The translations under genes were made by a program, and so were the position numbers. Source: Anaerolinea thermophila (GTDB lineage: Bacteria; Chloroflexota; Anaerolineae; Anaerolineales; Anaerolineaceae). From it: a stretch of 64,000 nucleotides of DNA. Below are positions 35,878 to 44,351 of this stretch, piece after piece; position 1 is the stretch's first letter; each line of letters begins with the position of its first letter. The stretch is taken from the NCBI RefSeq assembly GCF_020723905.1, contig NZ_DYHZ01000003.1:186001-250000 (forward strand), in the 5' to 3' direction. The notes under the pieces were generated by a model that saw only the letters and a list, made by a program, of their open reading frames with translations, searched no databases and was not told where the DNA came from.

Positions 35878-36825
35878 ATGCTTTATTCTCCTGCTCCAAT
35901 GCACATTCCAGACGGATTTCTTTCCGTCCCTCTATCCATTGCGCTTTGGATCATTTCGATTGTTGTCATTGCTCTGTCAACAAGACGGGTAAGTCAGGAC
36001 CTTGGCGAACGTGAGGTTCCGGTGATGGGGGTGCTGGCTGCGGCTATTTTTGCCGGGCAAATGCTGAATTTCACCGTCACTGGTGGAACATCGGGGCATC
36101 TGATGGGGGCAGCCCTTGCTACGATACTGTTAGGTCCCTGGGCGGCTGTTCTCATCATGACCTGCGTAGTTGGTGTTCAAGCCCTGATCTTCCAGGATGG
36201 CGGACTGCTCGCTCTTGGAGCCAATTTGTTCAATATGGCAGTTGTGGGTCCTTTTGTTTCTTATCCCATCTACCGCTTTTTTCAACGGATGTCTACAGGA
36301 CAAAAGTGGGGAGTATTTGTAGGCTCCTTCATTGCTGCCTGGACTTCAATTTTCATTGCTTCTCTTGCAGTAGCCTTGCAACTGGCTTTGTCGGGCACTT
36401 CACCAGCAAATATCGCATTTCCGGCAATGGGGGGTATCCATGCTCTCATTGGCATTGGGGAAGGCTTAATCACTCTGGGTGCAGTCAGCCTGATTTACGC
36501 TTCGCGGCGCGATTTGTTGAAACTGGGTGAACCTCAACCAAAAGGCAGTACGCTGATCTGGATTGGTGGAACCCTTCTGGCAATTCTCCTGGCGGTACTT
36601 TCCCCCTTAGCCTCCAGCAATCCGGATGGGTTGGAATGGGTAGCGGAACAGGCCGGGTTCCTGGAGAGAGCCAGTGAACCATCTTTTACCATTATTCCTG
36701 ATTACATCTTCCCGGGTATTCCCAATGAAACTCTTGCTACAATCATTGCGGGAATTTTGGGAACTCTCTTGGTTTTAGGTGTAACCCTCGGGATTGCCTA
36801 TCTGCGCCGCCAAAAGACTGCCTGA
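35878..36825 (+). CDS. cbiM: CbiM-type substrate-binding component of a cobalt/nickel ECF transporter, with C-terminal PDGLE-like domain
   Basis: The membrane S-component that binds Co2+ or Ni2+. The family start MHIPDGFLS lies at residue 8; about seven helices follow ([36 protein letters not shown]). The C-terminal third has [18 protein letters not shown], the PDGLE motif of CbiN-like partners, so CbiM and CbiN functions are fused. GAGGAGG is well placed for the ATG at 35878, giving seven extra residues before the conserved Met-His. In studied NikM/CbiM proteins the free N-terminus and His2 bind the metal, so this extension is odd. Confidence 0.9.
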   Translation: MLYSPAPMHIPDGFLSVPLSIALWIISIVVIALSTRRVSQDLGEREVPVMGVLAAAIFAGQMLNFTVTGGTSGHLMGAALATILLGPWAAVLIMTCVVGVQALIFQDGGLLALGANLFNMAVVGPFVSYPIYRFFQRMSTGQKWGVFVGSFIAAWTSIFIASLAVALQLALSGTSPANIAFPAMGGIHALIGIGEGLITLGAVSLIYASRRDLLKLGEPQPKGSTLIWIGGTLLAILLAVLSPLASSNPDGLEWVAEQAGFLERASEPSFTIIPDYIFPGIPNETLATIIAGILGTLLVLGVTLGIAYLRRQKTA

Positions 36826-36863
36826 AAACAGAGATCAACCTGTAGCCGGGTATCCAGTAAACC

Positions 36864-37661
36864 ATGCACGCACATTTCCTTGACCCGTACAAGCCTCGTT
36901 CCAGCCCCATCCATCAACTGGATGCCCGGCTAAAAGTTCCGTTAGTCATTGCTTTCATTCTTACCACTTCCCTGATCCCTATTGGGGGATGGCCCTTTTA
37001 CATTTTCTTGACTGCGGTACTCCTCTCGGCTGAAATCCTCAGTGATTTGGGAATTCCGTTTTTCTTTAAGAGAGCAGCACTTGCACTACCTTTTGTTCTG
37101 GCAGCGCTGCCGGTTCTTTTCACTCAAACAGGTAATGTTTGGGTGACTTTGCCGTTTGGGCTTACCATCACTGCCCCGGGAGTGGAGCGATTTATCAGCG
37201 TTGCGCTGAAGGCCTGGATTTCTGTTCAAGCCGCCATTTTGATGGCATCAACGACACCATTTCCTGAAATATTGCTGGCTTTGCGAGCATTGCGTCTCCC
37301 AAAAGTTCTGGTGTCCATCATTGGGTTGATGTGGCGCTATTTGTTTGTGATTGTAGATGAAACCATCCGAATGATGAATGCCCGTAATGCTCGAAGCGGA
37401 GAAAGCCCGAATCCTTCTTATAAACATGGGGGCAGTGTCTTTTGGAGGGCAAAGGTTACCGGTGGTATGGCAGGGAACCTTTTTATTCGCTCCATTGAGC
37501 GTTCGGATCGTATTTACCATGCCATGCTTTCCAGGGGATATGATGGTGAAATTCGGCATTTACCGCTCCCCTCTATTCCGGAGATTCAGCGCTGGATTTC
37601 TGTGGTGGTATTTGTGAGTTTTTTCCTTATCGTAGTTTTAGCCAGAGTTTTGTGGGGGTAA
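36864..37661 (+). CDS. cbiQ: CbiQ-type transmembrane (T) component of the ECF transporter
   Basis: A 265-residue membrane protein that couples the ATPase to CbiM. It opens with HQLDARLKVPLVIAF, has about five to six helices, and shows the two coupling-helix motifs with Ala-Arg-x-x-Arg-like patterns (MMNARNARSGE and RSDRIYHAMLSRGYDGE). It sits 38 bases after cbiM and abuts cbiO. Confidence 0.9.
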   Translation: MHAHFLDPYKPRSSPIHQLDARLKVPLVIAFILTTSLIPIGGWPFYIFLTAVLLSAEILSDLGIPFFFKRAALALPFVLAALPVLFTQTGNVWVTLPFGLTITAPGVERFISVALKAWISVQAAILMASTTPFPEILLALRALRLPKVLVSIIGLMWRYLFVIVDETIRMMNARNARSGESPNPSYKHGGSVFWRAKVTGGMAGNLFIRSIERSDRIYHAMLSRGYDGEIRHLPLPSIPEIQRWISVVVFVSFFLIVVLARVLWG

Positions 37662-37664
37662 GTG

Positions 37665-38375
37665 ATGAGTTGTGTCATTGAAGTCAAACGTTTGTCTTAT
37701 TCGTATCCTGATGGACATCAGGCACTTCGAGAGGTTTCTTTCCATATCAGCCATGGCGAAAAAGTTGCCCTGATTGGTCCCAATGGTGCTGGAAAATCCA
37801 CTCTGATTCTTCATTTGAATGGCATACTACCTGTTCAACAGGGAGAGGTTTTTATTGGGGATTTGCCAGTGATACCCAAAAACCTGGGACGTGTAAGGGC
37901 TATGGTGGGGCTTGTCTTTCAGACACCCGATGATCAGTTATTTTCTCCGACGGTGTTCGATGATGTGGCTTTCGGTCCCATTTATCAGGGATTGCCTCCT
38001 CAAGAGGTGAAAGAACGTGTCCATGAAGCCCTTTCGATGGTGCAAATGACAGAGTATGCTCCACGAGTATCTCACCATTTGAGTGTGGGGGAGAAAAAGC
38101 GCATTGCCATAGCCACAGTCCTTTCCATGAACCCTATTGCTTTGGTGCTGGATGAACCTACCGCGGGTCTGGACCCCCGTGCTCGAAGATCTCTCATTGA
38201 ATTGCTTCGCCAGTTGCCCCAAAGTATGCTGGTTGCAACCCATGATTTGCCGATGGTGCGAGAATTATTCCCCCGCACGATTGTCATGGATCAGGGCCAG
38301 GTTGTGGCAGATGGTGCAACCGAAGCCCTTCTCAGTGATCAAAAGTTTCTGATTGAACATGGGCTGGTATCGTAG
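37665..38375 (+). CDS. cbiO: CbiO-type ATPase of the ECF transporter
   Basis: ABC ATPase of 236 residues that powers metal uptake. It has GPNGAGKSTLIL (Walker A), VFQTPDDQLFSPTVFDDVAFGP (Q loop with the ECF-specific DDQ-F stretch), LSVGEKKRIAIA (signature) and LVLDEPTAGLD (Walker B). A GTG at 37662 directly precedes the ATG at 37665; GGGGGT of the cbiQ end serves as ribosome site. With cbiM and cbiQ it completes the transporter. No energising neighbour for B12 synthesis is present. Confidence 0.92.
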   Translation: MSCVIEVKRLSYSYPDGHQALREVSFHISHGEKVALIGPNGAGKSTLILHLNGILPVQQGEVFIGDLPVIPKNLGRVRAMVGLVFQTPDDQLFSPTVFDDVAFGPIYQGLPPQEVKERVHEALSMVQMTEYAPRVSHHLSVGEKKRIAIATVLSMNPIALVLDEPTAGLDPRARRSLIELLRQLPQSMLVATHDLPMVRELFPRTIVMDQGQVVADGATEALLSDQKFLIEHGLVS

Positions 38376-38473
38376 AAGCGATCCTGTCCTGGAAACCTCA
38401 TCCCATTTTTCTCAAATGAATGAGAGGAAGCAAGTCTGGTTTTGTGGTATGATAGCGGGCATTGGAGTTGTTT

Positions 38474-38830
38474 ATGGACGAGAAAATCACTATCATTGAG
38501 GGACCAACGCCCGTATTTGAAACCATTGATGATGGTTGGGCTTTAGGATTACATGAAAGCGCAGGCATGTACGCAACAGCGTTGACGCGGGTGCGTACAT
38601 TCAATGGAAACGCACTTGTAGAACGGTGTCATAAAGCCTGGAGCCGCCAGGAACACATTTACCTGCATTTTCGGAATCGTCTGGGATTGGAAGAGCGTGC
38701 CCCTATTTTTGCCGCGCGTAATGTAACTACTCCTGAAGGAGATGTCCTCTTGCTGTGGTGTCGGTTGAAGCCTGAGGATCTGGAAGAAGAACCCGATTTT
38801 GACTTGCCAGACGACGAAGATAAGGATTAA
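38474..38830 (+). CDS. Small acidic protein of unknown function
   Basis: Not recognised. It has 118 residues, no signal or membrane segment, one core of mixed strands (WALGLHESAGMYATALTRVRTF), a helix (LVERCHKAWSRQEHIYLHFRNRL) and an acidic tail rich in Asp/Glu. GGAG lies six bases before the ATG at 38474. A TATGAT box about 20 bases upstream may be its -10 element. Eight bases separate it from the cysteine-desulfurase-like gene, so the two probably share a transcript. Confidence 0.7.
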   Translation: MDEKITIIEGPTPVFETIDDGWALGLHESAGMYATALTRVRTFNGNALVERCHKAWSRQEHIYLHFRNRLGLEERAPIFAARNVTTPEGDVLLLWCRLKPEDLEEEPDFDLPDDEDKD

Positions 38831-38838
38831 ATTGTCAT

Positions 38839-40098
38839 ATGCTCGATCTGACTGCTATTCGGGGGCAATTTCCGGCGTTAGAAAGGGAAGTGATCTTTCT
38901 GGATAATCCCGGTGGGACGCAGGTTGCACGTTCGACCGTCGATCGTATAGCTCAGTACCTGGTCGAATTCAATGCCAACCATGGTGGCGAATTTGAAACC
39001 AGCCGAAGGTCAGATGCCGTCATTGATCAGGCTCGCCAGAGTATGGCAGAATTCCTGAACGCCCATCGGGTAGAGGAAATCATTTTTGGTGCAAATATGA
39101 CCTCTCTGACCTTTCAAATCAGCCGGTCTCTGGGAAAAATATTCTCTCCCGGGGATACGCTGGTTGTGACCCGATTAGATCACGATGCCAATATTTCCCC
39201 CTGGGTGCAACTGGCAGAAGATCGAGGCTTAACCATACGATGGGTAGATTTTCATCCTGAAGATGGCACTTTAAATCTTGAGGATTTTGAACAAGCTCTG
39301 AGCGAACATCCCCGTCTGGTTGCCTTTGGTTATGCTTCCAACGCTCTCGGTACAGTTAATCCCGTAGCCGAGATGGTTGAAAAAGCTCATCAGGCAGGTG
39401 CGCTCACGTATATTGATGCCGTACAGTATGCTCCACATGGTCCGATTGATGTTCAATCGCTGGACGTGGATTTTCTGGTCTGTTCAGCGTATAAATTCTT
39501 TGGCCCCCATGTAGGGGTTCTTTATGGGAAGATGGCGTTGCTGGAGTCCTTACCTGCCTATAAAGTTCGTCCAGCCTCGGAAAATCCCCCGGGAAAATTT
39601 GAAACAGGTACCGGGAATTTTGAGGGAATTGCTGGTGTTGCAGGGGCATTGGAATATCTGGAATGGGTCGGGAAAACTTTCGGAAGTGAAGTGGATGAAA
39701 GTATTCCCTCCCATTTATCTGGACGCAGGCGCTCTTTCAAAAAAGCCATGACTGCCATCCGGTCGTATGAGTATACACTCAGCCGGGCTCTGCTGGACAT
39801 TCTTGAAGAAATTCCCGGAATAACTATTTATGGGATCACCAATCGGCGTCAATTGGAGCAAAGAGTCCCCACTGTCTCATTTACTTTGAAAGGCAAACAT
39901 CCTCAAGAAATAGCCCGCTGGTTGGACAGGCAACATATTCAGGTTTGGAACGGGAATTTCTATGCCTTAGCGGTTACCCAACGTTTAGGGTTGGAAGATT
40001 CCGGAGGGCTGGTCAGGGTTGGACCGGTGCATTACAACACCCTTGAAGAACTGGAACGTTTGGGGAGCGCCCTCTGGGAAATGGCTAAAAAGGTATAA
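38839..40098 (+). CDS. Cysteine desulfurase-like class V aminotransferase
   Basis: A PLP enzyme of 419 residues. FLDNPGGTQVARSTVD opens the fold, GANMTSLTFQISRSL binds the cofactor phosphate, VDAVQYAPHGPIDV holds the cofactor Asp, and CSAYKFFGPHVGVLYG has the Schiff-base Lys. The sequence resembles the SufS-like subfamily of unknown physiological role rather than IscS. A clear active-site Cys loop as in SufS is not obvious. It could act as desulfurase, selenocysteine lyase or isopenicillin-epimerase-like enzyme. A terminator follows. Confidence 0.82.
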   Translation: MLDLTAIRGQFPALEREVIFLDNPGGTQVARSTVDRIAQYLVEFNANHGGEFETSRRSDAVIDQARQSMAEFLNAHRVEEIIFGANMTSLTFQISRSLGKIFSPGDTLVVTRLDHDANISPWVQLAEDRGLTIRWVDFHPEDGTLNLEDFEQALSEHPRLVAFGYASNALGTVNPVAEMVEKAHQAGALTYIDAVQYAPHGPIDVQSLDVDFLVCSAYKFFGPHVGVLYGKMALLESLPAYKVRPASENPPGKFETGTGNFEGIAGVAGALEYLEWVGKTFGSEVDESIPSHLSGRRRSFKKAMTAIRSYEYTLSRALLDILEEIPGITIYGITNRRQLEQRVPTVSFTLKGKHPQEIARWLDRQHIQVWNGNFYALAVTQRLGLEDSGGLVRVGPVHYNTLEELERLGSALWEMAKKV

Positions 40099-40108
40099 TT
40101 TTGACTGG

Positions 40109-40136
40109 GGCTGTCTGGAAAAAAGACAGCCTCTTT
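40109..40136 (+). terminator. Terminator after the desulfurase-like gene
   Basis: An 8-bp stem GGCTGTCT/AGACAGCC with a GGAAAAA loop, followed by TCTTTACATTTTT, 10 bases after the stop codon. Confidence 0.75.
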
Positions 40137-40446
40137 ACATTTTTCTCACTTGACCCCTGGGTCCATAGGTAAATGCCTATTTTAGCCCCACCAGATGTTT
40201 TTTTCCGACTAAGTTTTCCCACTGAGATCTGTCTAAAAAGAGAAAACAAGTCTTTTTGGATAGCCCCTTTTTTTATGGTTTTATTTTGTTGAAAGCCCTA
40301 AATAAGGATAAACGCCAGAGTGAGGGGGGCACCCTGACGTTTATCTATGGAATATTTTACTCACTTCTTCCAAAAAATCAAGGGTTAAAACTTACCTTAA
40401 CCTTACGAATAACCTTAAAAATTCCTAAGAGTTTTTTAAAAATGAG
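40137..40446. other. AT-rich intergenic stretch with a long hairpin and short direct repeats
   Basis: No gene is seen. It contains an inverted repeat GATAAACG...CGTTTATC (40307-40345) whose arms extend inward with CAG/CTG and GTG/CAC pairs. On the minus strand this lies about 100 bases downstream of tRNA-Arg and may end its transcript. Between the hairpin and the tRNA are four copies of ACCTTA-type hexamers. T-rich runs fill the rest. Confidence 0.5.
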
Positions 40447-40520
40447 TGCCCCAGGAGGGACTCGAACCCCCAACCAAGGCGTTAGGAGTGCCTTGCTCTA
40501 TCCTTTTGAGCTACTGGGGC
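40447..40520 (-). tRNA. tRNA-Arg (anticodon CCT)
   Basis: A 74-base cloverleaf on the minus strand: acceptor GCCCCAG/CTGGGGC with discriminator A, D arm AGCTCAAAAGGATAGAGC, anticodon loop CTCCTAA giving CCT, T loop TTCGAGT. It decodes AGG. CCA is not encoded. Confidence 0.92.
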
Positions 40521-40623
40521 GCATCCAAATTATATCCGGAACCGTTCCGCCTTTCAAGAAAACCAGAAGTTCGCTTTGGGGTTTGATACTATAATCATTT
40601 TATCTGTAAAGAGGAGCACAAGT

Positions 40624-41931
40624 ATGGAAGAGAAACAACATAAACGTGCTATCTGGGCATGGACGATGTATGATTGGGCAAATTCCGCTTTTGCCACAAC
40701 CATTATGGCGGCAGTCCTTCCGGTGTATTATGCCTCGGTCGCTGCCGCTAATTTGCCAGGAAATCTTGCAACGGTTTACTGGGCTTATACCACATCAATT
40801 TCACTTCTCATTGCGGCAATTCTCAGCCCGATCCTTGGAGCAATTGCTGATTTCAGTGGAGCAAAGAAACGTTTTCTCACGATTTTCATGCTTTTAGGGG
40901 TGACTGCGACGGCTCTGCTGTACTTTGTCAGAACGGGCGACTGGCTGATGGCGTCAATCTTCTTTATCCTTGGCGATCTTGGTTTTGCCGGCTCGCTGGT
41001 ATTTTACGATTCCCTGCTTCCTCATGTGGCAGGGCCAGATGAAATTGATCAGGTTTCTTCGCGTGGATATGCCATCGGGTACCTGGGTGGTGGTATATTG
41101 CTGGCAATTAATCTGGCAATGATTATGCTGGCGCCTCAGGAACTGACAGGATTAATGACACGTCTTTCTTTTGTCAGTGTTGCCCTTTGGTGGTTTGTTT
41201 TCAGCATTCCGTTGTTGAAGTGGGTATCTGAACCTCCTCGAAGAATCATGCCGGGTGAGAGTGGGAAAAATCCTGTTGCGGTTTCTTTTCATCGCCTTGG
41301 ACACACCTTTCGAGAAATTACCCGTTACCGGGATTTGTTTATCTTTCTGGTGGCGTTTTGGTTTTATAACGATGGCATTGGTACCATCATCAAAATGGCA
41401 ACCATTTACGGTGCGGAAATTGGGATTGGACAAACCACGCTGATAGGCACTCTCTTAATGGTGCAGTTTGTTGGAATTCCGTTTGCTTTCCTGTTTGGAT
41501 GGCTTGCCAAACGGATTGGCACGAAACAGAGCATTTATTTGAGCCTGCTGGTTTATACAGGAATTGCCATTGCCGGGTATTTCATGCAAAAAGAATGGCA
41601 TTTCTGGGCATTGGGGTTTGCGGTTGCCACTGTTCAGGGGGGGAGCCAGGCGCTCAGCCGTTCCCTGTTTGGTCGGATGGTGCCGAAGAGCAAATCGGCA
41701 GAGTTCTTTGGCTTTTTCAGCGTCTCGGAAAAATTTGCTGGAATTGCTGGACCGTTAATTTTTGGGCTGGTCAGCCAGTTTATGGGGAACAGCCGGTTGG
41801 GAATTATCTCTCTGATTCTCTTCTTTATAATCGGTGCAATCCTGCTAACTTTCGTAAATGAAAAAGAGGGTATCAGTGTTGCCGAAAAAGAAGAACAAGA
41901 GTTAATTGAAGCAGCGGTTTCTGCCTCCTGA
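40624..41931 (+). CDS. MFS transporter of the UMF1/Atg22-like family
   Basis: A membrane transporter of 435 residues with about 12 helices. The N-terminal IWAWTMYDWANSAFATTIMAAVLPVYY is the family mark (YDWANSAF). RIGTKQSIYLSLLV lies in the central loop, and QALSRSLFGRMVPKSKSAEFFGFF in helix 10-11 is also conserved. The substrate is unknown; eukaryotic relatives export amino acids from the vacuole. The ATG at 40624 follows GAGGAGC, and a TATAAT lies about 35 bases upstream. Confidence 0.88.
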   Translation: MEEKQHKRAIWAWTMYDWANSAFATTIMAAVLPVYYASVAAANLPGNLATVYWAYTTSISLLIAAILSPILGAIADFSGAKKRFLTIFMLLGVTATALLYFVRTGDWLMASIFFILGDLGFAGSLVFYDSLLPHVAGPDEIDQVSSRGYAIGYLGGGILLAINLAMIMLAPQELTGLMTRLSFVSVALWWFVFSIPLLKWVSEPPRRIMPGESGKNPVAVSFHRLGHTFREITRYRDLFIFLVAFWFYNDGIGTIIKMATIYGAEIGIGQTTLIGTLLMVQFVGIPFAFLFGWLAKRIGTKQSIYLSLLVYTGIAIAGYFMQKEWHFWALGFAVATVQGGSQALSRSLFGRMVPKSKSAEFFGFFSVSEKFAGIAGPLIFGLVSQFMGNSRLGIISLILFFIIGAILLTFVNEKEGISVAEKEEQELIEAAVSAS

Positions 41932-42042
41932 TAATTAACAAAGGGTATATTCTGGCTCTGCTTGATTTTTTTCATGCAGAGCCTTTTTGTTTTCAGAAAA
42001 TCAGGGTTTCTGTTCCTTTCAACCAGTTTACTCATAAAAATC

Positions 42043-42071
42043 TTGTATTATGGAAACAAATGTTCTATAAT
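42043..42071 (+). promoter_or_regulatory. Promoter of the radical SAM gene (leaderless start implied)
   Basis: TTGTAT (42043-42048) and TATAAT (42066-42071) with a 17-base spacer. Transcription from it should begin at about 42078, which is an in-frame GTG. The ATG at 42060 lies between the two boxes and so cannot be the start. Confidence 0.6.
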
Positions 42072-42077
42072 GAAAAC

Positions 42078-43247
42078 GTGGATACGTTTGAAAAGATGCG
42101 TCTTTTACAATCCGAGATGCGTTTGGAAGTGGCAGAGGATGTCTCTTTACCGGGATCTCCACTTACCAATTCACTTCCTGATGTGCCTTCTTTTTGTCCT
42201 GCGGATTTTCCAATTTCCACTGCAACGCTTCCCAATGGCAAGAAAATTCCCTTGTTGAAATCTTTACTTACTTCGGCATGTGAGCGGAACTGTCATTACT
42301 GCCCGTTTCGAATGGGGAGAGATTTTCGTAGAATTACTTTCAAACCGGAGGAACTGGCAAAAGCCGTTGTGGATTTAACCACCAGAGGGGTAATTCAAGG
42401 AGCATTTCTGTCCAGTGGAATTGCTGGAGGTGGTTTACGGACTCAGGATCGTCTGTTGGCAACCGCAGAGATTTTACGAAAAAAGTATCAGTATCAGGGT
42501 TACCTTCACCTGAAAATCATGCCTGGAGCGGAATATGATCAGGTTGTTGCCGCCATGCAACTGGCTGATCGGGTTTCGATCAATCTGGAAGGCCCAAATA
42601 CACAGCGCTTACAGGCACTGGCTCCCCAGAAGATTTTTTTCGATGAATTGTTAGAACCTTTGCGCTGGATTGAGAAGATTCGGCAAACTCTTCCACCCTG
42701 GCAGGGCTGGAAATCTCGCTGGCCCTCCAGCACAACGCAATTTGTTGTCGGCGCCGTAGGCGAGAGTGATTTGGAGTTGCTATCTGTCACTGCATGGCTT
42801 TATCAAAAGGTCCGGTTGGGAAGAGCCTATTTCTCCGGATTTTCACCCACCTCTGATACTCCTTTTGAAGATCGCCCGGCCTGTTCTCCATGGAGAGAGC
42901 ACCGCCTATATCAGGCTTCTTTTTTGTTACGCGATTATGGTTTTGATGTGGAGGATTTGCCTTTTACCCGGGAAGGTTACCTGCCATTAGAGACCGATCC
43001 GAAACTGGCATGGGCGCAAACTCATCTCATCCATAAGCCGGTAGAAATAAACCGGGCGGAAGCAAAGGAACTGTTGCGTGTACCAGGAATTGGCCCAAAA
43101 ACTGCGCAAGCCATTTTATCGGCTCGGCGGAACCAGCGAATAAAAAGTGAAGATGACCTGAAACGCCTGGGTGTTCCCATCAACCGCGCTGCTCCGTTCT
43201 TACTGGTCAATGGGCGCCTTCTGCAGCATCAACTTCGATTGTGGTGA
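42078..43247 (+). CDS. Radical SAM protein with helix-hairpin-helix domain (putative DNA modification/repair type)
   Basis: A 389-residue protein. CERNCHYC (C-x3-C-x2-C) near residue 68 binds the [4Fe-4S] cluster for SAM cleavage, LSSGIAGGG and LHLKIMPGAEYD lie in the barrel, and the C-terminal LLRVPGIGPKTAQAILSARR is a DNA-binding helix-hairpin-helix. This layout is the family named putative DNA modification/repair radical SAM protein; the reaction is unknown. The usual gene partner of that family is absent here. The start is probably GTG 42078 at the 5' end of a leaderless mRNA; other options are ATG 42096. Confidence 0.85.
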   Translation: MDTFEKMRLLQSEMRLEVAEDVSLPGSPLTNSLPDVPSFCPADFPISTATLPNGKKIPLLKSLLTSACERNCHYCPFRMGRDFRRITFKPEELAKAVVDLTTRGVIQGAFLSSGIAGGGLRTQDRLLATAEILRKKYQYQGYLHLKIMPGAEYDQVVAAMQLADRVSINLEGPNTQRLQALAPQKIFFDELLEPLRWIEKIRQTLPPWQGWKSRWPSSTTQFVVGAVGESDLELLSVTAWLYQKVRLGRAYFSGFSPTSDTPFEDRPACSPWREHRLYQASFLLRDYGFDVEDLPFTREGYLPLETDPKLAWAQTHLIHKPVEINRAEAKELLRVPGIGPKTAQAILSARRNQRIKSEDDLKRLGVPINRAAPFLLVNGRLLQHQLRLW

Positions 43248-43283
43248 ATCCGTGGAGAACTAAAAGCCATTAAAAAAGTAAAG

Positions 43284-43356
43284 TGCCCCCAGAGGAATTC
43301 GAATCCTCGTTTTGGCCTTGAGAGGGCCACGTCCTGGGCCGCTAGACGATGGGGGC
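43284..43356 (-). tRNA. tRNA-Glu (anticodon CTC)
   Basis: A 73-base cloverleaf on the minus strand: acceptor GCCCCCA/TGGGGGC with discriminator A, the typical tRNA-Glu D arm ATCGTCTAGCGGCC, anticodon stem TGGCC/GGCCA with loop CTCTCAA giving CTC, and T loop TTCGAAT. Confidence 0.93.
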
Positions 43357-43462
43357 ATTCCAGAAAGCGGTTGGATTTTAACACAGCCTTTTTTTGATGT
43401 CAACAAAATCAGTGCCCTTTTGAGGTTATATTCTCTAATGGCATGGGGGTTTCTTCTGGCAT

Positions 43463-43498
43463 AAAAACCCTCCCGCTGAAACTTCAGTGGGAGGGTTT
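43463..43498 (-). terminator. Terminator of the polyamine operon
   Basis: A 14-bp stem (AAACCCTCCC... / ...GGGAGGGTTT) with a short loop. On the minus strand it is followed by TTTTTATG, 10 bases beyond the speE stop. Confidence 0.85.
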
Positions 43499-43508
43499 GC
43501 TGTAGGTG

Positions 43509-44351
43509 TTACTGATCTACCAGCAAATCTTCCAGTTGCTTTCGGAAAAATTCCGGAAGGGCAAAGGCTGCCCTGTGTACCGCCGGGTTCAGGTAATTTA
43601 ACCCTTCCGGGAATGGACGGGAGAGACCTGCGGTCCATGGCGTATTGGAAACATACATGAACCCAATGCCGCCTCCCGGGTAGGTGGGAATGAGGGCATG
43701 GTAATAAGCAGGGTGATCCACCAATCCCTTCACAAAAGTGAAAATTTCCCGAATGAGCGAAGCGTCAAAGAACATTTGCTCGCATTGGGTGGCGATAGCA
43801 CCTCCGGGATTTAGGGCTTGCAACATGAGGCGGTAAAACTCTTCACTGAACAGGCGCTCAGCCATACCAATGGGATCGGTAGTGTCTGAGATGATCACGT
43901 CAAATTTCTCTGTTCCCGATTCCAGGAATGCAAAGGCATCCTGAACAACCAGGCGCGCCCGTGGATCTGCCCAGGGATCGCCAAAAGCGCTGAAGGCTTC
44001 TCTGGAGACTTCCACAACCCGGCGATCCAGTTCACAAACGACGGCTTCTTCCACAGAAGGATGTTTCAGGACTTGCTGAAGGCTTCCGCCGTCTCCGCCG
44101 CCGACAATGAGTACCCGTCGCGGGGCACCATGGGCAAGCATAGGAACGTGGGTGATCATCTCATGGTACCCGGCATTATCCCGTTCGGTTAACTGAATAA
44201 TGCCATCCAGGACCAGTGTTTTTCCAAAGAATTCCGTATCCAGCAGGAGCAAGTGCTGGAAGGGGGTTTGTTCATCTACCAGCACTTGCTTGACCCGCAG
44301 GGATTTCCGGTAATACGGATGAAGTTGTTCGGTAAACCAGATCTCATTCAC
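43509..44351 (-). CDS. speE: Spermidine synthase (aminopropyltransferase)
   Basis: Moves an aminopropyl group from decarboxylated SAM to putrescine or another amine. The protein is about 280 residues, starting NEIWFTEQLHPYYRKSLRVK, with LLLLDTEFFGKTLVLDGIIQ, VLIVGGGDGGSLQQVLKH (SAM loop), DVIISDTTDPIG (catalytic Asp in DTTDP) and ATQCEQMF. The GTG at 44351 overlaps the stop of the upstream gene (GTGAATGA). Another in-frame GTG at 44384 is possible but has no ribosome site. Agmatine or longer amines could be the acceptor in thermophiles. Confidence 0.92.
   Translation of the reverse strand: MNEIWFTEQLHPYYRKSLRVKQVLVDEQTPFQHLLLLDTEFFGKTLVLDGIIQLTERDNAGYHEMITHVPMLAHGAPRRVLIVGGGDGGSLQQVLKHPSVEEAVVCELDRRVVEVSREAFSAFGDPWADPRARLVVQDAFAFLESGTEKFDVIISDTTDPIGMAERLFSEEFYRLMLQALNPGGAIATQCEQMFFDASLIREIFTFVKGLVDHPAYYHALIPTYPGGGIGFMYVSNTPWTAGLSRPFPEGLNYLNPAVHRAAFALPEFFRKQLEDLLVDQ

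Noticed and set aside
40307-40345. Insertion sequence or MITE end
   Set aside because: Only one copy of the inverted repeat was seen, with no transposase remnant and no target-site duplication.
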